This document shows positions 7,993 through 16,594 of a stretch of DNA of 64,000 nucleotides, piece after piece. The stretch's first letter is position 1. Each line of letters opens with the position of its first letter. Both the position numbers and the translations under genes were made by a program. The notes under the pieces were generated by a model. That model ran no database searches, was not told the origin of the DNA, and saw nothing but the letters and a program-made list of their open reading frames with translations. Source of the stretch: Terracoccus sp. 273MFTsu3.1 (GTDB lineage: Bacteria > Actinomycetota > Actinomycetes > Actinomycetales > Dermatophilaceae). The stretch lies in NCBI RefSeq assembly GCF_000383675.1, contig NZ_KB911820.1, positions 868,001 through 932,000 of the forward strand. Direction: 5' to 3'.

Positions 7993-9933
7993 ATGGCCCG
8001 CTTCTCCAGCAACACGATCCTGACGCCTGACCGGCTCGTCGAGGTCGTCGACTACTTCAAGCAGTTCCCCGACATGGTGGTCGACTTCGAGACCACCGGA
8101 CCCAACCGAGGGACCCCTCATCTCGCGCCCGTCGTGTGGACGATCCTCTCCACGCACGGGCGCACGGTCACCATCCCGACGGGTCATCCGAACGGCAACG
8201 TCCTCATCTCCCGGGCGACGAAGAAGAAGGACCCGGAGACGAAGAAGTTCCGCAACATCCCGGCCGTCTACGACGCCCCGCCGCCCCAGATGCGCCCCTC
8301 GGTCGCGTGGGAGATCATGGCCCCGCTCTTCACGAACGAGAACCGGATCCTCTACGCGCACAACGCGACCTTCGACTTCCCGACCGCCGCCAAGTACCTC
8401 GACGGCAACCTCCCGGCTGGCTCGCTGCGAGACACCATCGTCATCCAGTGGCTGCTCGACGAGAACCGCAACCAGTACGGCCTGAAGCCGCTCGTCGAGC
8501 ACTACTTCGGGCACAAGTACGACTCCGAGGGCGTCGGCAAGTGCGTCGAGGCTCACCCCTTCTGGAAGGTCCACCGCTACGGCTACCTCGACGGGGCCTA
8601 CACGTGGCACCTGAAGCAGGGGCTGGAGCCCCGGCTGGCCAAGTTCAACCTCCAGCGCGTCTACGAACTGGAGAACGAGGTCACCCGGATCGTCAGCCAG
8701 ATGCGCCTCGACGGCGTGCGGGTCAACGAGCCCGAACTCGACCGCCTTCATGCCCAGTACTCCGACGAACTCGTCGACCTCGAAGCCAACTGCTACCGCG
8801 CCGCTGGCAAGGAGTTCAACCTCAACAGCGTGCCCCAGAAGCAGGCCATCCTCTTCGACCCGAAGAAGAAGGGCGGGCAGGGGCTGAAGGTCATGAAGAA
8901 GACCAAGACCGGGGGCGCGTCCACCGACGCCGAGGCGCTGGACCACCACGCCGCCAACCCAGTGGTCAAGGCGCTCACGGAGTACACCGACGTGCAGAAA
9001 CTCCAGAGCACCTACATCGAGGGCTACACCGGCGTCGAGGGCGACCCGAAGAAGCCCCGCCAGATCTTCGACGGCCGGGTGCACGCCGAGTTGCTCCAGT
9101 ACGGCACCGTCACCGGCCGCTTCTCCTGCCGTGCCCCCAACCTGCAGAACATCCCCCGCCCGTCGACCGAGAAGGGCAAGCAGATCCGTGGCCTCTTCAT
9201 GTCCGACCCGGGCGAGAAGTTGGTCGTCGCCGACTACGGCCAGATCGAACTCGTCGTCCTCGCGCACTACGCCCGGGCCTACGCCTTCGACGGTCGCGGC
9301 GCGCTGGTCGACGGCTTCGAGGCAGGCATCGACGCCCACACCCTGACTGCGAGCAAGGTCTACGCCGTGCCGTTCGACGAGGTCGTGCCGCCGATGCGCC
9401 AGACCAGCAAGGGCATCAACTTCGCCGTCGTCTACGGCGCGGGCCCGGACAAGGTCGCCGCCATGGCCGACACCTCGGTCGAGAAGGCCAAGGGCTTCCT
9501 GAAGATCCACCAGCAGGAGTTCCCCGAGGTCTACGTCTTCAAGGACGCCGTGCTGGAGTTGGCACGCTCGCGCAAGCCGGTGCCCTACATCACCACGCTG
9601 GCTGGCCGACGTCGCCGCCTGCCGGGCCTGAACTACTCGGACAAGAGCCTGCGCGGTCTGGCCGAGCGACAGGCCATCAACAGCCTCATTCAAGGCTCGG
9701 CAGCCGACCTCATCAAGACCGCCATGGTGCGCCTGACGAAGACGCTGCCGTCGCACTCCTCGCTCATCCTCAGCGTCCACGACGAACTCGTGGTCCGCAC
9801 CCCCGAGTCGGAGGCCGAGGCGACGCAGGAGATCATGCGCGAGGCCATGCTGGGTGAGGGCATCGCCAAGATGCTCTCCGTCCCGATGACCTCCGACAGC
9901 AAGATCGTGGACGTCTGGGCGGAGGCGAAGTGA
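7993..9933 (+). CDS. polA: DNA polymerase I (3'-5' exonuclease and polymerase domains)
   Basis: 646 residues of family A. Exonuclease motifs: VVDFETTG near 32, HNATFDF near 125 and YGYLDGAY near 198. Polymerase motif A is DYGQIELVVLAH near 412 (canonical DYSQIELRILAH, so the usual Arg is Val), motif B is RQTSKGINFAVVYG near 473, motif C is SVHDELV near 596. There is no 5' nuclease domain, as in T7 and many phage enzymes. It is the replicative polymerase by context. ATG follows GAAAGGA. Confidence 0.95.
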   Translation: MARFSSNTILTPDRLVEVVDYFKQFPDMVVDFETTGPNRGTPHLAPVVWTILSTHGRTVTIPTGHPNGNVLISRATKKKDPETKKFRNIPAVYDAPPPQMRPSVAWEIMAPLFTNENRILYAHNATFDFPTAAKYLDGNLPAGSLRDTIVIQWLLDENRNQYGLKPLVEHYFGHKYDSEGVGKCVEAHPFWKVHRYGYLDGAYTWHLKQGLEPRLAKFNLQRVYELENEVTRIVSQMRLDGVRVNEPELDRLHAQYSDELVDLEANCYRAAGKEFNLNSVPQKQAILFDPKKKGGQGLKVMKKTKTGGASTDAEALDHHAANPVVKALTEYTDVQKLQSTYIEGYTGVEGDPKKPRQIFDGRVHAELLQYGTVTGRFSCRAPNLQNIPRPSTEKGKQIRGLFMSDPGEKLVVADYGQIELVVLAHYARAYAFDGRGALVDGFEAGIDAHTLTASKVYAVPFDEVVPPMRQTSKGINFAVVYGAGPDKVAAMADTSVEKAKGFLKIHQQEFPEVYVFKDAVLELARSRKPVPYITTLAGRRRRLPGLNYSDKSLRGLAERQAINSLIQGSAADLIKTAMVRLTKTLPSHSSLILSVHDELVVRTPESEAEATQEIMREAMLGEGIAKMLSVPMTSDSKIVDVWAEAK

Positions 9934-10334
9934 GCCACCACGACGACGTCGACCCGGCACACGCCGACGGCTGGCAGTACGCCCCGGGGATGCGCTACGA
10001 GAGCAGCGAGACGATCCGCCACCGGGTCATCACCGACATCATCCCGCCGGAGCGGCTGGCGAACCCTCGCGTCGCAGAGGGGCTCGGGTACGTCCACCCG
10101 AGCCCCGACGTGCAGGCCCTCGACCTAATCCGTCTCGTCGAGCGGAAGAAGGTCATCAGGGAGATCCTCCCGGCCATGGGTCTCCTCATCGCCGAATCGC
10201 TTCAGGTAACCGAACAGGCTATTCTGATTGACGGCAACCTTGGTATGACGGACCGCGAGAAGCAGATCGCGTCGACCGTAACCGTCGCCGTCGTCAGCAG
10301 CCTGCTCGACATGGGCATCGTCACTCGCAGATAG
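9930..10334 (+). CDS. Hypothetical protein
   Basis: 134 residues, unknown. It starts at a GTG overlapping the polymerase stop. The N-terminal third is polar; the C-terminal two thirds are probably helical with a hydrophobic stretch (ASTVTVAVVSSLLDMGI) too polar for a clear membrane segment. Confidence 0.78.
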   Translation: MSHHDDVDPAHADGWQYAPGMRYESSETIRHRVITDIIPPERLANPRVAEGLGYVHPSPDVQALDLIRLVERKKVIREILPAMGLLIAESLQVTEQAILIDGNLGMTDREKQIASTVTVAVVSSLLDMGIVTRR

Positions 10335-10341
10335 GAACCAC

Positions 10342-10827
10342 ATGACCAACTTCTGGGCCCAGCGGCTGGGCGTGCAGCCCGCCCCGCAGCAGGTTCAACC
10401 GGCAGCCCCCGTGGCCACTCCCGGAGCCCCGTGGTGGGCCCCGGCACCGGTGCCCCAGCCCGTCCCGATGCCGCAGGCTCCGGGCATCCCCGGGTACCCG
10501 CCGGTGCCCATGCCGCAGGTTCCCGCGCCGGAGCCCGAGCACCACGGGTGGGGCAGCGTCAAGGGATCGCTGGCCAAGGCGAAGAGCGCCAAACTCACCT
10601 CCGTCTGCGGCAACTGCGGCTCCGGCAACGTCTTCCGTCCGACGCCCAACGCCATGGAGCAGTGCTACGACTGCGGCGAGAACCCCCGCTTCAGCCAGAC
10701 CGGCGGCGAGGGAGGGCTCCCCTCCGAGGCCTCCGGCCCGACCCAGCAGGCCCGCCAGATCAGTGGCGGTGGCGGTGCCGGTGGGCGCAGCAACTTCAAC
10801 CCCGGCGAGATCGTCGCCCGCCTCTAG
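10342..10827 (+). CDS. Pro-rich zinc-ribbon protein
   Basis: 161 residues. Residues 10-70 are rich in Pro, Ala and Gln (repeated PVPMPQAPG-like units), residues 86-106 carry a zinc ribbon (CGNCGSGNVF ... CYDCG), and the tail is Gly-rich and disordered. The ribbon suggests nucleic-acid or protein binding. It precedes the ribonucleotide reductase; a direct link is not shown. Confidence 0.78.
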   Translation: MTNFWAQRLGVQPAPQQVQPAAPVATPGAPWWAPAPVPQPVPMPQAPGIPGYPPVPMPQVPAPEPEHHGWGSVKGSLAKAKSAKLTSVCGNCGSGNVFRPTPNAMEQCYDCGENPRFSQTGGEGGLPSEASGPTQQARQISGGGGAGGRSNFNPGEIVARL

Positions 10828-10857
10828 TACGTGACCAACCCCAACAGGAAGAAGAGC

Positions 10858-12912
10858 ATGACCACCTACGCACGACCGCACTACCTCTCGTTCGGCCTCT
10901 CGGACGAGTTCGTCGACCGGTACACCGACCGCCCGGTCCCCTTCGGGTTCGAACTCCCCGGTGGCAGCAGCCTCGGCGAGATCACCTTCATCACCAAGTA
11001 CTCGCGCAAGCGTGAGGACGGCACCAAGGAGCGCTGGCACGAGGCCTGCCGCCGCGTCATCGAGGGCATGTACTCGCTGCAGAAGGACTACGTCAAGGAC
11101 AACCGTCTGCCGTGGAACGACCGCAAGGCTCAGGCCTCGGCGCAGGAGGCCTACGACCGCCTCTTCCACCTGAAGTGGACCCCGCCGGGCCGTGGCATGT
11201 GGATCATGGGCACCCCGCTGGTCAACGAGCAGAAGAACAGCGCCCCGCTGCAGAACTGCGCCTTCATCTCGACCGACGACATGACGGTCAACGACCCGTC
11301 GATGCCGTTCACCTTCCTCATGGAGGCCTCGATGCTCGGCGTCGGCGTCGGCTTCGACACTCGCGGCGCGGACAAGGGCTTCAAGATCCACGAGCCGTCA
11401 CCCATGCACGACCCCGTGGTGATCCCCGACAGCCGCGAGGGCTGGGTGAACTCCGTCCGGCTCGTGCTGGAGGCCTACCTGAAGCCGAACCAGCACCTGC
11501 CGGAGTTCGACTACAGCCTCATCCGCCCTGCCGGTGAGCCCATCAAGACCTTCGGGGGAACGGCAGCCGGGCCCGGGTCGCTCGTCGAACTTCATGTGAC
11601 CCTCCGCCGCCTGCTTGGCGGACGTGACGGCCAGCCGCTGACCTCCACCGACATCGCTGACATCGGCAACCTCATCGGCAAGTGCGTCGTCGCGGGCAAC
11701 GTCCGCCGCTCGGCCGAGATCCTCCTCGGCGACATCGAGGATGAGGCCTTCCTCGACCTGAAGAACTGGGAGGTCAATCCCGAGCGCATGGCCTACCCGA
11801 CCGGCTGGGGCCAACTCAGCAACAACTCCGTCGTCGTCGGCGTCGACACCCCTCTCGACGCCATTGTGGAGAAGATCGCGATCAACGGCGAGCCCGGGGT
11901 CATCTGGCTCGACACCGCGCGCAACTTCGGGCGACTGAAGGACCCCGCCGACTACAAGGACTACCGGGTCATGGGCTTCAACCCCTGCGCCGAGCAGCCG
12001 CTGGAGTCCGGCGAGATGTGCACTCTCGTGGAGACCTACCTGCACAACCACGAGACCAAGGAGGACTTCCACCGCACCCTGAAGTTCGCCTACCTCTACG
12101 CCAAGACGGTCACCCTCATCCCGACCCACTGGCCCAAGACGAACGCGATCATGCAGCGCAACCGCCGCATCGGGACGTCGGCCTCGGCCATCGCCAACTT
12201 CGCCGACGACAAGGGCCTCAGCGTCCTGCGTGAGTGGCTCGACACGGGCTACGGCATCGTCGACCAGTACGACCGGATCTACTCCGAGTGGCTCTGCGTC
12301 CGCGAGTCGATCCGCACCACGACGGTCAAGCCCTCCGGCACCGTCTCGCTCATGGCCGGGGCGTCCCCGGGCGTGCACTGGCAGCCGGGCGGCAAGTACT
12401 TCGACCGCGCCATGCGCTTCGGCAAGGACGACCCCATCGTCGTGCTCGCCGGTGACGCCGGGTACCGCGTCGAGCAGGCCAAGGAGAACCCCGACAACGT
12501 CGTGGTCTTCTTCCCGGTCAAGTCGAAGGCGTCACGCTCGGAGAAGCAGGTCTCGATCTACGAGAAGGCCAACCTCGCCGTCGAGGCCCAGCGTTGGTGG
12601 AGCGACAACGCCGTCAGCGTCACGGTCTCCTTCGACGCCGAGAAGGAAGCCGACGACGTCAAGCGGGTGCTGGCCATGCACGCGGGCCACCTGAAGACGA
12701 TCTCGTTCCTGCCCATGGGCAACGCGGTGTACCCGCAGATGCCCTACACCGAGATCACCGAGGCTGACTACATCGCGGCCGAGGAGAGCATCTTCGGCAT
12801 CGACTTCGAGCCCCTCTACAACGGGGACATGAAGGCCATCGACGCCATCGGTGAGGCCTTCTGCAGCACCGACGCGTGCGAGGTCAAGGATCTCCTGAAG
12901 TACGCCGCGTAG
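10858..12912 (+). CDS. nrdJ: Adenosylcobalamin-dependent class II ribonucleotide reductase
   Basis: 684 residues resembling the monomeric ribonucleoside-triphosphate reductase of Lactobacillus leichmannii. It makes deoxynucleotides for phage DNA without oxygen, using B12 as radical source. Visible sites: LQNCAF near 133 (redox Cys), FNPCAEQPLESGEMC near 375-389 (catalytic Cys and Glu, second Cys), and a C-terminal pair in FCSTDACEV for re-reduction by thioredoxin-like proteins. I chose the ATG behind AGGAAG rather than the GTG 27 bases upstream. The gene depends on host cobalamin. Confidence 0.93.
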   Translation: MTTYARPHYLSFGLSDEFVDRYTDRPVPFGFELPGGSSLGEITFITKYSRKREDGTKERWHEACRRVIEGMYSLQKDYVKDNRLPWNDRKAQASAQEAYDRLFHLKWTPPGRGMWIMGTPLVNEQKNSAPLQNCAFISTDDMTVNDPSMPFTFLMEASMLGVGVGFDTRGADKGFKIHEPSPMHDPVVIPDSREGWVNSVRLVLEAYLKPNQHLPEFDYSLIRPAGEPIKTFGGTAAGPGSLVELHVTLRRLLGGRDGQPLTSTDIADIGNLIGKCVVAGNVRRSAEILLGDIEDEAFLDLKNWEVNPERMAYPTGWGQLSNNSVVVGVDTPLDAIVEKIAINGEPGVIWLDTARNFGRLKDPADYKDYRVMGFNPCAEQPLESGEMCTLVETYLHNHETKEDFHRTLKFAYLYAKTVTLIPTHWPKTNAIMQRNRRIGTSASAIANFADDKGLSVLREWLDTGYGIVDQYDRIYSEWLCVRESIRTTTVKPSGTVSLMAGASPGVHWQPGGKYFDRAMRFGKDDPIVVLAGDAGYRVEQAKENPDNVVVFFPVKSKASRSEKQVSIYEKANLAVEAQRWWSDNAVSVTVSFDAEKEADDVKRVLAMHAGHLKTISFLPMGNAVYPQMPYTEITEADYIAAEESIFGIDFEPLYNGDMKAIDAIGEAFCSTDACEVKDLLKYAA

Positions 12913-12927
12913 TAGCAACTACTTAAC

Positions 12928-12957
12928 TGGACGGCCCGGGTCGTCAGCGCATACCCT
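12928..12957 (+). promoter_or_regulatory. Promoter TGGACG-18-TACCCT
   Basis: Hexamers with 18-bp spacing in the gap after the reductase. The leader contains ACCGATTGAC (12977-12986) before GAAGGG. The palindrome-like GTAGCAACTAC at 12912 lies just upstream; the same 11-mer recurs in both orientations near 26.2 kb. Confidence 0.55.
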
Positions 12958-13000
12958 AGGTAACTGGATCAGTCGCACCGATTGACCAGAAGGGAACACT

Positions 13001-13195
13001 ATGGCTGGCAACCCGGGCCTTCATGTCACGGTCACGCGCACCGTGACCTACACCTACGTCGAGCCGTTCGTCGATGAGGACAGCATCCACGACCTCGAAG
13101 CCACGCTGACCGAGACCGTCCGCTTCCGCGACCCGCAGTACTGCGACGCCTACGACACGACGACGAGCGTCCTCGTGACCGAGGCCACCCAGTGA
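13001..13195 (+). CDS. Hypothetical small protein
   Basis: 64 residues, Thr- and Val-rich, probably beta-strand (VTVTRTVTYTYVEPF). It is the first gene after a promoter and overlaps the RecA-like gene by four bases, so it may be a leader or partner of that gene. Function unknown. Confidence 0.75.
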   Translation: MAGNPGLHVTVTRTVTYTYVEPFVDEDSIHDLEATLTETVRFRDPQYCDAYDTTTSVLVTEATQ

Positions 13196-14352
13196 GCACC
13201 TTCACCCCGGAGGCGCTGGCCGTCATGGCCAAGATCAACAAGGACTACGGCACCGGAGCGCTGGTGCTGGCCAAGGACATTCAGGTCCACAAGCGCTACA
13301 CGACCGGCCACCTCGGCCTCGACGTCGCCCTCGGTGGCGGCTGGCCCGCGAACCAGCCCATCGAGGTCCTCGGCCGAGAGAGCAACGGCAAGACCGCCGT
13401 CGTCCTGAAGACCCTCGCGGCCAACATGGACATCGACCCCGAGTTCACCGCCCTGTGGGTCGCCGCCGAGCACTTCGACGTCGATCAGGCCGAGGCCCTC
13501 GGCGTGGACTGCAGCCGCGTCATCGTGCACAACACGCAGGCGATGGAAGAGGCCTTTCAGGTCATGCTCGCCTTCGGTGCCGAGCGCGCCGTCGATGCCA
13601 TCATCCTCGACTCCTACCCGGCCCTCGTGCCGGACGAGGAAGCGGCCAAGGACATGGACGAGCACTCCATGGCCATCGGGGCCCGGCTCTTCGGCAAGTT
13701 CTTCCGCAAGTGGGGACGCCAGTGCCGCATCGACATCACCGACCCCGACGTCAAGCCGATGCTCGGCCCGATCATCATCAACCAGTTCCGCGACAAGATC
13801 GGCGCGTGGAGCCCGCACGGCACCCCGAAGACGAGTCCCGGCGGCAACGCGAAGAACTACGCCTTCTACGTCCGCGTCGAGGTCCAGCGTGACGAGTTCA
13901 TCAAGATCACCGAGAACGGCCTGAAGGTCCCCGTCGGCCAGACGATCAAGGTCACCACGACCAAGAACAAGTCCAACAGCCCGGGGCAGGTCGCGGTCCT
14001 CGACTTCTACTTCCGTGACGCCGACAGCCTCGACAAGAAGCGCGGCGACTACGACCTCAGCAAGGACATCGCCCTGTGCGCGCTGCTCTTCGGGGTCATC
14101 GAGCGCCGTGGCTCGACCTTCGTCTTCGAGAACGGGGAACTCGACTCGAAGAAGAAGCCGCTTCATCGCTGGGCTGGCAAGGACGCGATGTACGCGGGCG
14201 TCATGGAGAGCCCCGACCTCTTCGCCCAGATCCGCGAGCGGGTCCTCGCCGTCGCCGCCGACCCGGCCGCAGAGCACGCGCTCACCGAGGAGGCCGTCAC
14301 CGAGGCTGCAAGCGCCGGAGTGAAGGTCGTCGCACGGAAGGAAGCCGCGTGA
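13192..14352 (+). CDS. RecA-like recombinase
   Basis: 386 residues. Walker A-like GRESNGKTA near residue 61, Walker B AIILDSYPALV near 140, and INQFRD at the position of the RecA L2 start. This is the RecA/UvsX ATPase core that pairs homologous strands, used by phages for recombination-dependent replication and repair. The N-terminal polymerisation segment is short and the C-terminus is Ala-rich. It is coupled by GTGA to the next frame and lies beside nuclease and resolvase genes. Confidence 0.88.
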   Translation: MSTFTPEALAVMAKINKDYGTGALVLAKDIQVHKRYTTGHLGLDVALGGGWPANQPIEVLGRESNGKTAVVLKTLAANMDIDPEFTALWVAAEHFDVDQAEALGVDCSRVIVHNTQAMEEAFQVMLAFGAERAVDAIILDSYPALVPDEEAAKDMDEHSMAIGARLFGKFFRKWGRQCRIDITDPDVKPMLGPIIINQFRDKIGAWSPHGTPKTSPGGNAKNYAFYVRVEVQRDEFIKITENGLKVPVGQTIKVTTTKNKSNSPGQVAVLDFYFRDADSLDKKRGDYDLSKDIALCALLFGVIERRGSTFVFENGELDSKKKPLHRWAGKDAMYAGVMESPDLFAQIRERVLAVAADPAAEHALTEEAVTEAASAGVKVVARKEAA

Positions 14353-14609
14353 CGTGGGGCACGGTCTCGGTCGCCCTCAACATCATCCTCGCGGCGCTCG
14401 TGCTCTTCCAGCGTCTGCACATCGCACGCCTGACCCGAGTCCTCGCGGAGCGCTCGACCTTCATCACCAACATCCTCGGAAGGACTCATGAAGACCTCGC
14501 TGAAGAAGTCGCAGCAGCAGGAAAAGCGCTTGGCCGGACGGTACGGCGGCTCGATATCGGCCGGTTCCGGAAACGGGTGGGTCAGGAAGAACGACGTGCG
14601 CAGCGCTGA
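14349..14609 (+). CDS. Small membrane protein, overlapping the next gene
   Basis: 86 residues starting at a GTG overlapping the RecA-like stop. Residues 5-21 (VSVALNIILAALVLFQR) form one membrane segment; the remainder is basic and helical. Its last 122 bases overlap the next gene in another frame. The N-terminal two thirds look genuine; the basic C-terminus may simply be the shadow of the neighbour. Confidence 0.55.
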   Translation: MTWGTVSVALNIILAALVLFQRLHIARLTRVLAERSTFITNILGRTHEDLAEEVAAAGKALGRTVRRLDIGRFRKRVGQEERRAQR

Positions 14610-14814
14610 GGTCAGCATCGAGGCCAAGTACACCGACGCCAAGCAGTTCACCCTGAAGCAGGCCGACCTGCACAAGGGGGAGCGGTACGCGCTGGTCGAC
14701 GGTCGCGAGTTCGCCTTCGTCATCTCGTTCTCCGGCGAGGAGTGGGTCGTCGTCCGCGAGGCCGACTACAAGGATCTGCGAGAGCGCGCCGACTCGCTGG
14801 ATACGGCCCTCTGA
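14488..14814 (+). CDS. Putative resolvase-like PD-(D/E)XK nuclease
   Basis: 108 residues. The pattern GGSISAGSGNGWVRKNDV followed by SIEAKYTDAKQFTL resembles small phage Holliday-junction resolvase/endonuclease proteins, with Asp in KND and the E-x-K of IEAK as candidate metal ligands. It lies directly after the RecA-like gene. ATG follows GGAAGG. The assignment is by motif only. Confidence 0.65.
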   Translation: MKTSLKKSQQQEKRLAGRYGGSISAGSGNGWVRKNDVRSAEVSIEAKYTDAKQFTLKQADLHKGERYALVDGREFAFVISFSGEEWVVVREADYKDLRERADSLDTAL

Positions 14815-15224
14815 TGGTCATGAAGTTGCGCATCCCGCAGCCGGACTGGACCGGGGCCAAGTGCCTCGACTTCGTCCCGACGAGGGAGTACGACGCCTTC
14901 GTCGATGACGACATGGACGAGGCCGTGGCCGTCTGCAACGGCGACATCGACGGCAAGGTCTGCCCGAAGCGCCACGACTGCCTCATCTTCGCGCTCATCA
15001 ACAACGAGCACTACGGCGTCTTCGGCGGTCTCTACCCCGAGCAGCGCCACGATCTCCGGCAGCGGTTCAAGCGCCGCAAGGGAAAGCCCGCACCTATCGA
15101 ATGGGAGTTCGACAATGCCACGCCCCAGCAAGACCTCCTCGACGCGGCGGCGGCGCGCGAAGCCGACAGGGAGGCTCTTCGATCTCGCGCAAGCGACGAA
15201 GCCGAACTACGTCCTGCTGGGTGA
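14814..15224 (+). CDS. whiB: WhiB-like iron-sulfur regulator with altered Cys spacing
   Basis: 136 residues. Four Cys (17, 41, 50, 56), the C-x5-C of CPKRHDC and the turn GVFGGLYPEQR mark the WhiB family, which binds a 4Fe-4S cluster and contacts the main sigma factor in actinobacteria. Two oddities: the usual C-x2-C before C-x5-C is stretched to C-x8-C, and the GVWGG turn has Phe for Trp. Phage WhiB proteins such as that of TM4 are known to repress host whiB2. The charged tail after residue 85 is extra. TGATG overlap with the preceding gene. Confidence 0.85.
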   Translation: MVMKLRIPQPDWTGAKCLDFVPTREYDAFVDDDMDEAVAVCNGDIDGKVCPKRHDCLIFALINNEHYGVFGGLYPEQRHDLRQRFKRRKGKPAPIEWEFDNATPQQDLLDAAAAREADREALRSRASDEAELRPAG

Positions 15225-16218
15225 CATCCGCAAGCACCTGCTGAGGCAGATCGACGCTCCCTCCGACCGGCGTCAGGACATCCTTCATCCGAGCGAGATG
15301 GCCAAGTCGGACTGGTGCCCTCGACAGTCGTGGTATCGGCTGTCGGGGGTGCCGGAGTCGGACCCCCAGAAGAAGCACGGCTACCAGTTGGAGAACATCT
15401 TCGACGAGGGCCACACGATCCACGACAAGTGGCAGCGCCGCCTCTGGGACATGGGGATCCTCGACGGCATGTGGGGCTGCCTCGTGTGCGAGCACAAGTG
15501 GTGGGATACCGCACCGCAGGAGTGCCCCCAGTGCAGTGCTCCCAAGCGCGTGCTGCAGTACCGCGAGGTCCCGGTCGACGGCGAGGAGCGCTACCTCATC
15601 GTCGGCCACGAGGACGGCCTCGTGCGCAAGAGCCTCGTCGAGGTCAAGAGCATCGGTCAGGGGACCCTGCGGATGGACGCACCGGACCTGCTCCGGGCCA
15701 ACTCCGTGGAGGGCCCCAAGGGCCGCAAGATCTACGACCTCGACGGAATCTGGCGCGACCTGAAGAGCCCCCTCGGGAGCCACCTGCGCCAGACGAACAT
15801 CTACGCCGCCATCCTCATCGAGAACGGCGTCGAGATCGACGAGATCGTCTTCCTCTACGAGTACAAGTCGAATCAGGACGTGAAGGAGTTCCGGGTCAAG
15901 CCGAGCGCCCGGATCGCGAAGCCCATGCTCGACACCGCGCTCGACATCAAGTACGCGCTGGAGAAGAACCGCGAGGTCCCCCGACCCGGGGACCGCGAGA
16001 AGACCACCAAGGGCTGCAAAGAGTGCCCGTGGCAGACCACCTGCTGGACCGACAAGGAGAGCAATGCCAAGGACCGTTCGCCGTCAGACAACGCGGCAGA
16101 AGCCGGAGAACACGTGGAGCACCGTCCCCGCCGCGTCATACGCGCAGGGGCGTCTGCAGCAGCGGCAGATCGAACTGCCGGAGCACCCCGGCGGCGACGT
16201 TCCAAGGTTGCCCCCTGA
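15115..16218 (+). CDS. Cas4/RecB-like iron-sulfur exonuclease
   Basis: 367 residues. A PD-(D/E)XK core is visible (GHEDGLV ... LVEVKSIG, near 164-180). Cys in SDWCPRQ near 68 and three Cys in GCKECPWQTTC near 300-310 would hold the 4Fe-4S cluster of Cas4-type nucleases. An extra zinc ribbon (CLVCEHKWW ... CPQCS) is inserted near 122-140. It probably resects DNA for the RecA-like recombinase. The last 50 residues are Arg/Ala-rich and lie over the start of the next gene. ATG behind GGGAG. Confidence 0.85.
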   Translation: MPRPSKTSSTRRRRAKPTGRLFDLAQATKPNYVLLGDIRKHLLRQIDAPSDRRQDILHPSEMAKSDWCPRQSWYRLSGVPESDPQKKHGYQLENIFDEGHTIHDKWQRRLWDMGILDGMWGCLVCEHKWWDTAPQECPQCSAPKRVLQYREVPVDGEERYLIVGHEDGLVRKSLVEVKSIGQGTLRMDAPDLLRANSVEGPKGRKIYDLDGIWRDLKSPLGSHLRQTNIYAAILIENGVEIDEIVFLYEYKSNQDVKEFRVKPSARIAKPMLDTALDIKYALEKNREVPRPGDREKTTKGCKECPWQTTCWTDKESNAKDRSPSDNAAEAGEHVEHRPRRVIRAGASAAAADRTAGAPRRRRSKVAP

Positions 16219-16594
16219 CCCGACCGACCTGACCGACCCGGAGTTGATGACCCTCTTCCGGGAGTTCACCGAGTGGGTGGCGTATCAGGGCGCTCAGTTG
16301 GCCGTCGCCGACGTCGAGGAGCAGAGCACGGCGGAGGACGTCAAGCGCATGGAGACGATGTCGGCCGCGCGCAACTCCGGCGCGAAGACGGTTACCGCCG
16401 CCAAGGCTGCCATCTGGGAGGACAGTGCCTACATCGACGCCCGGGACGCCCACTTCAAGGCGCAGGCCTACCAGAAGATGCTCCGGGGCATCTACGAGGC
16501 TACCGAGAAGAAGCAGGTCCTGCTGTCCCGAGAACTGACCCGCCGCGTCGGCCGCGAGCCGCGCGACAGCCGGAACGGGAAGTGGAATGCGTAG
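16064..16594 (+). CDS. Hypothetical protein, 155-bp overlap with the exonuclease gene
   Basis: 176 residues, unknown. Basic N-terminus (MPRTVRRQTTRQK, close to that of the gene at 7072), Pro-rich stretch, then helical Ala/Glu/Lys-rich sequence to the end. Both this frame and the end of the exonuclease frame are read through 16064-16218, which is unusually long for this genome; a later internal start cannot be excluded. Confidence 0.7.
   Translation: MPRTVRRQTTRQKPENTWSTVPAASYAQGRLQQRQIELPEHPGGDVPRLPPDPTDLTDPELMTLFREFTEWVAYQGAQLAVADVEEQSTAEDVKRMETMSAARNSGAKTVTAAKAAIWEDSAYIDARDAHFKAQAYQKMLRGIYEATEKKQVLLSRELTRRVGREPRDSRNGKWNA

Noticed and set aside
6982-9960. A 992-codon open frame on the minus strand opposite the polymerase
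   Set aside because: It mirrors the codon positions of real plus-strand genes (polymerase motifs are certain), has low-complexity Gly/Val/Leu/Asp/Arg sequence and no start signal; typical GC-rich antisense shadow.
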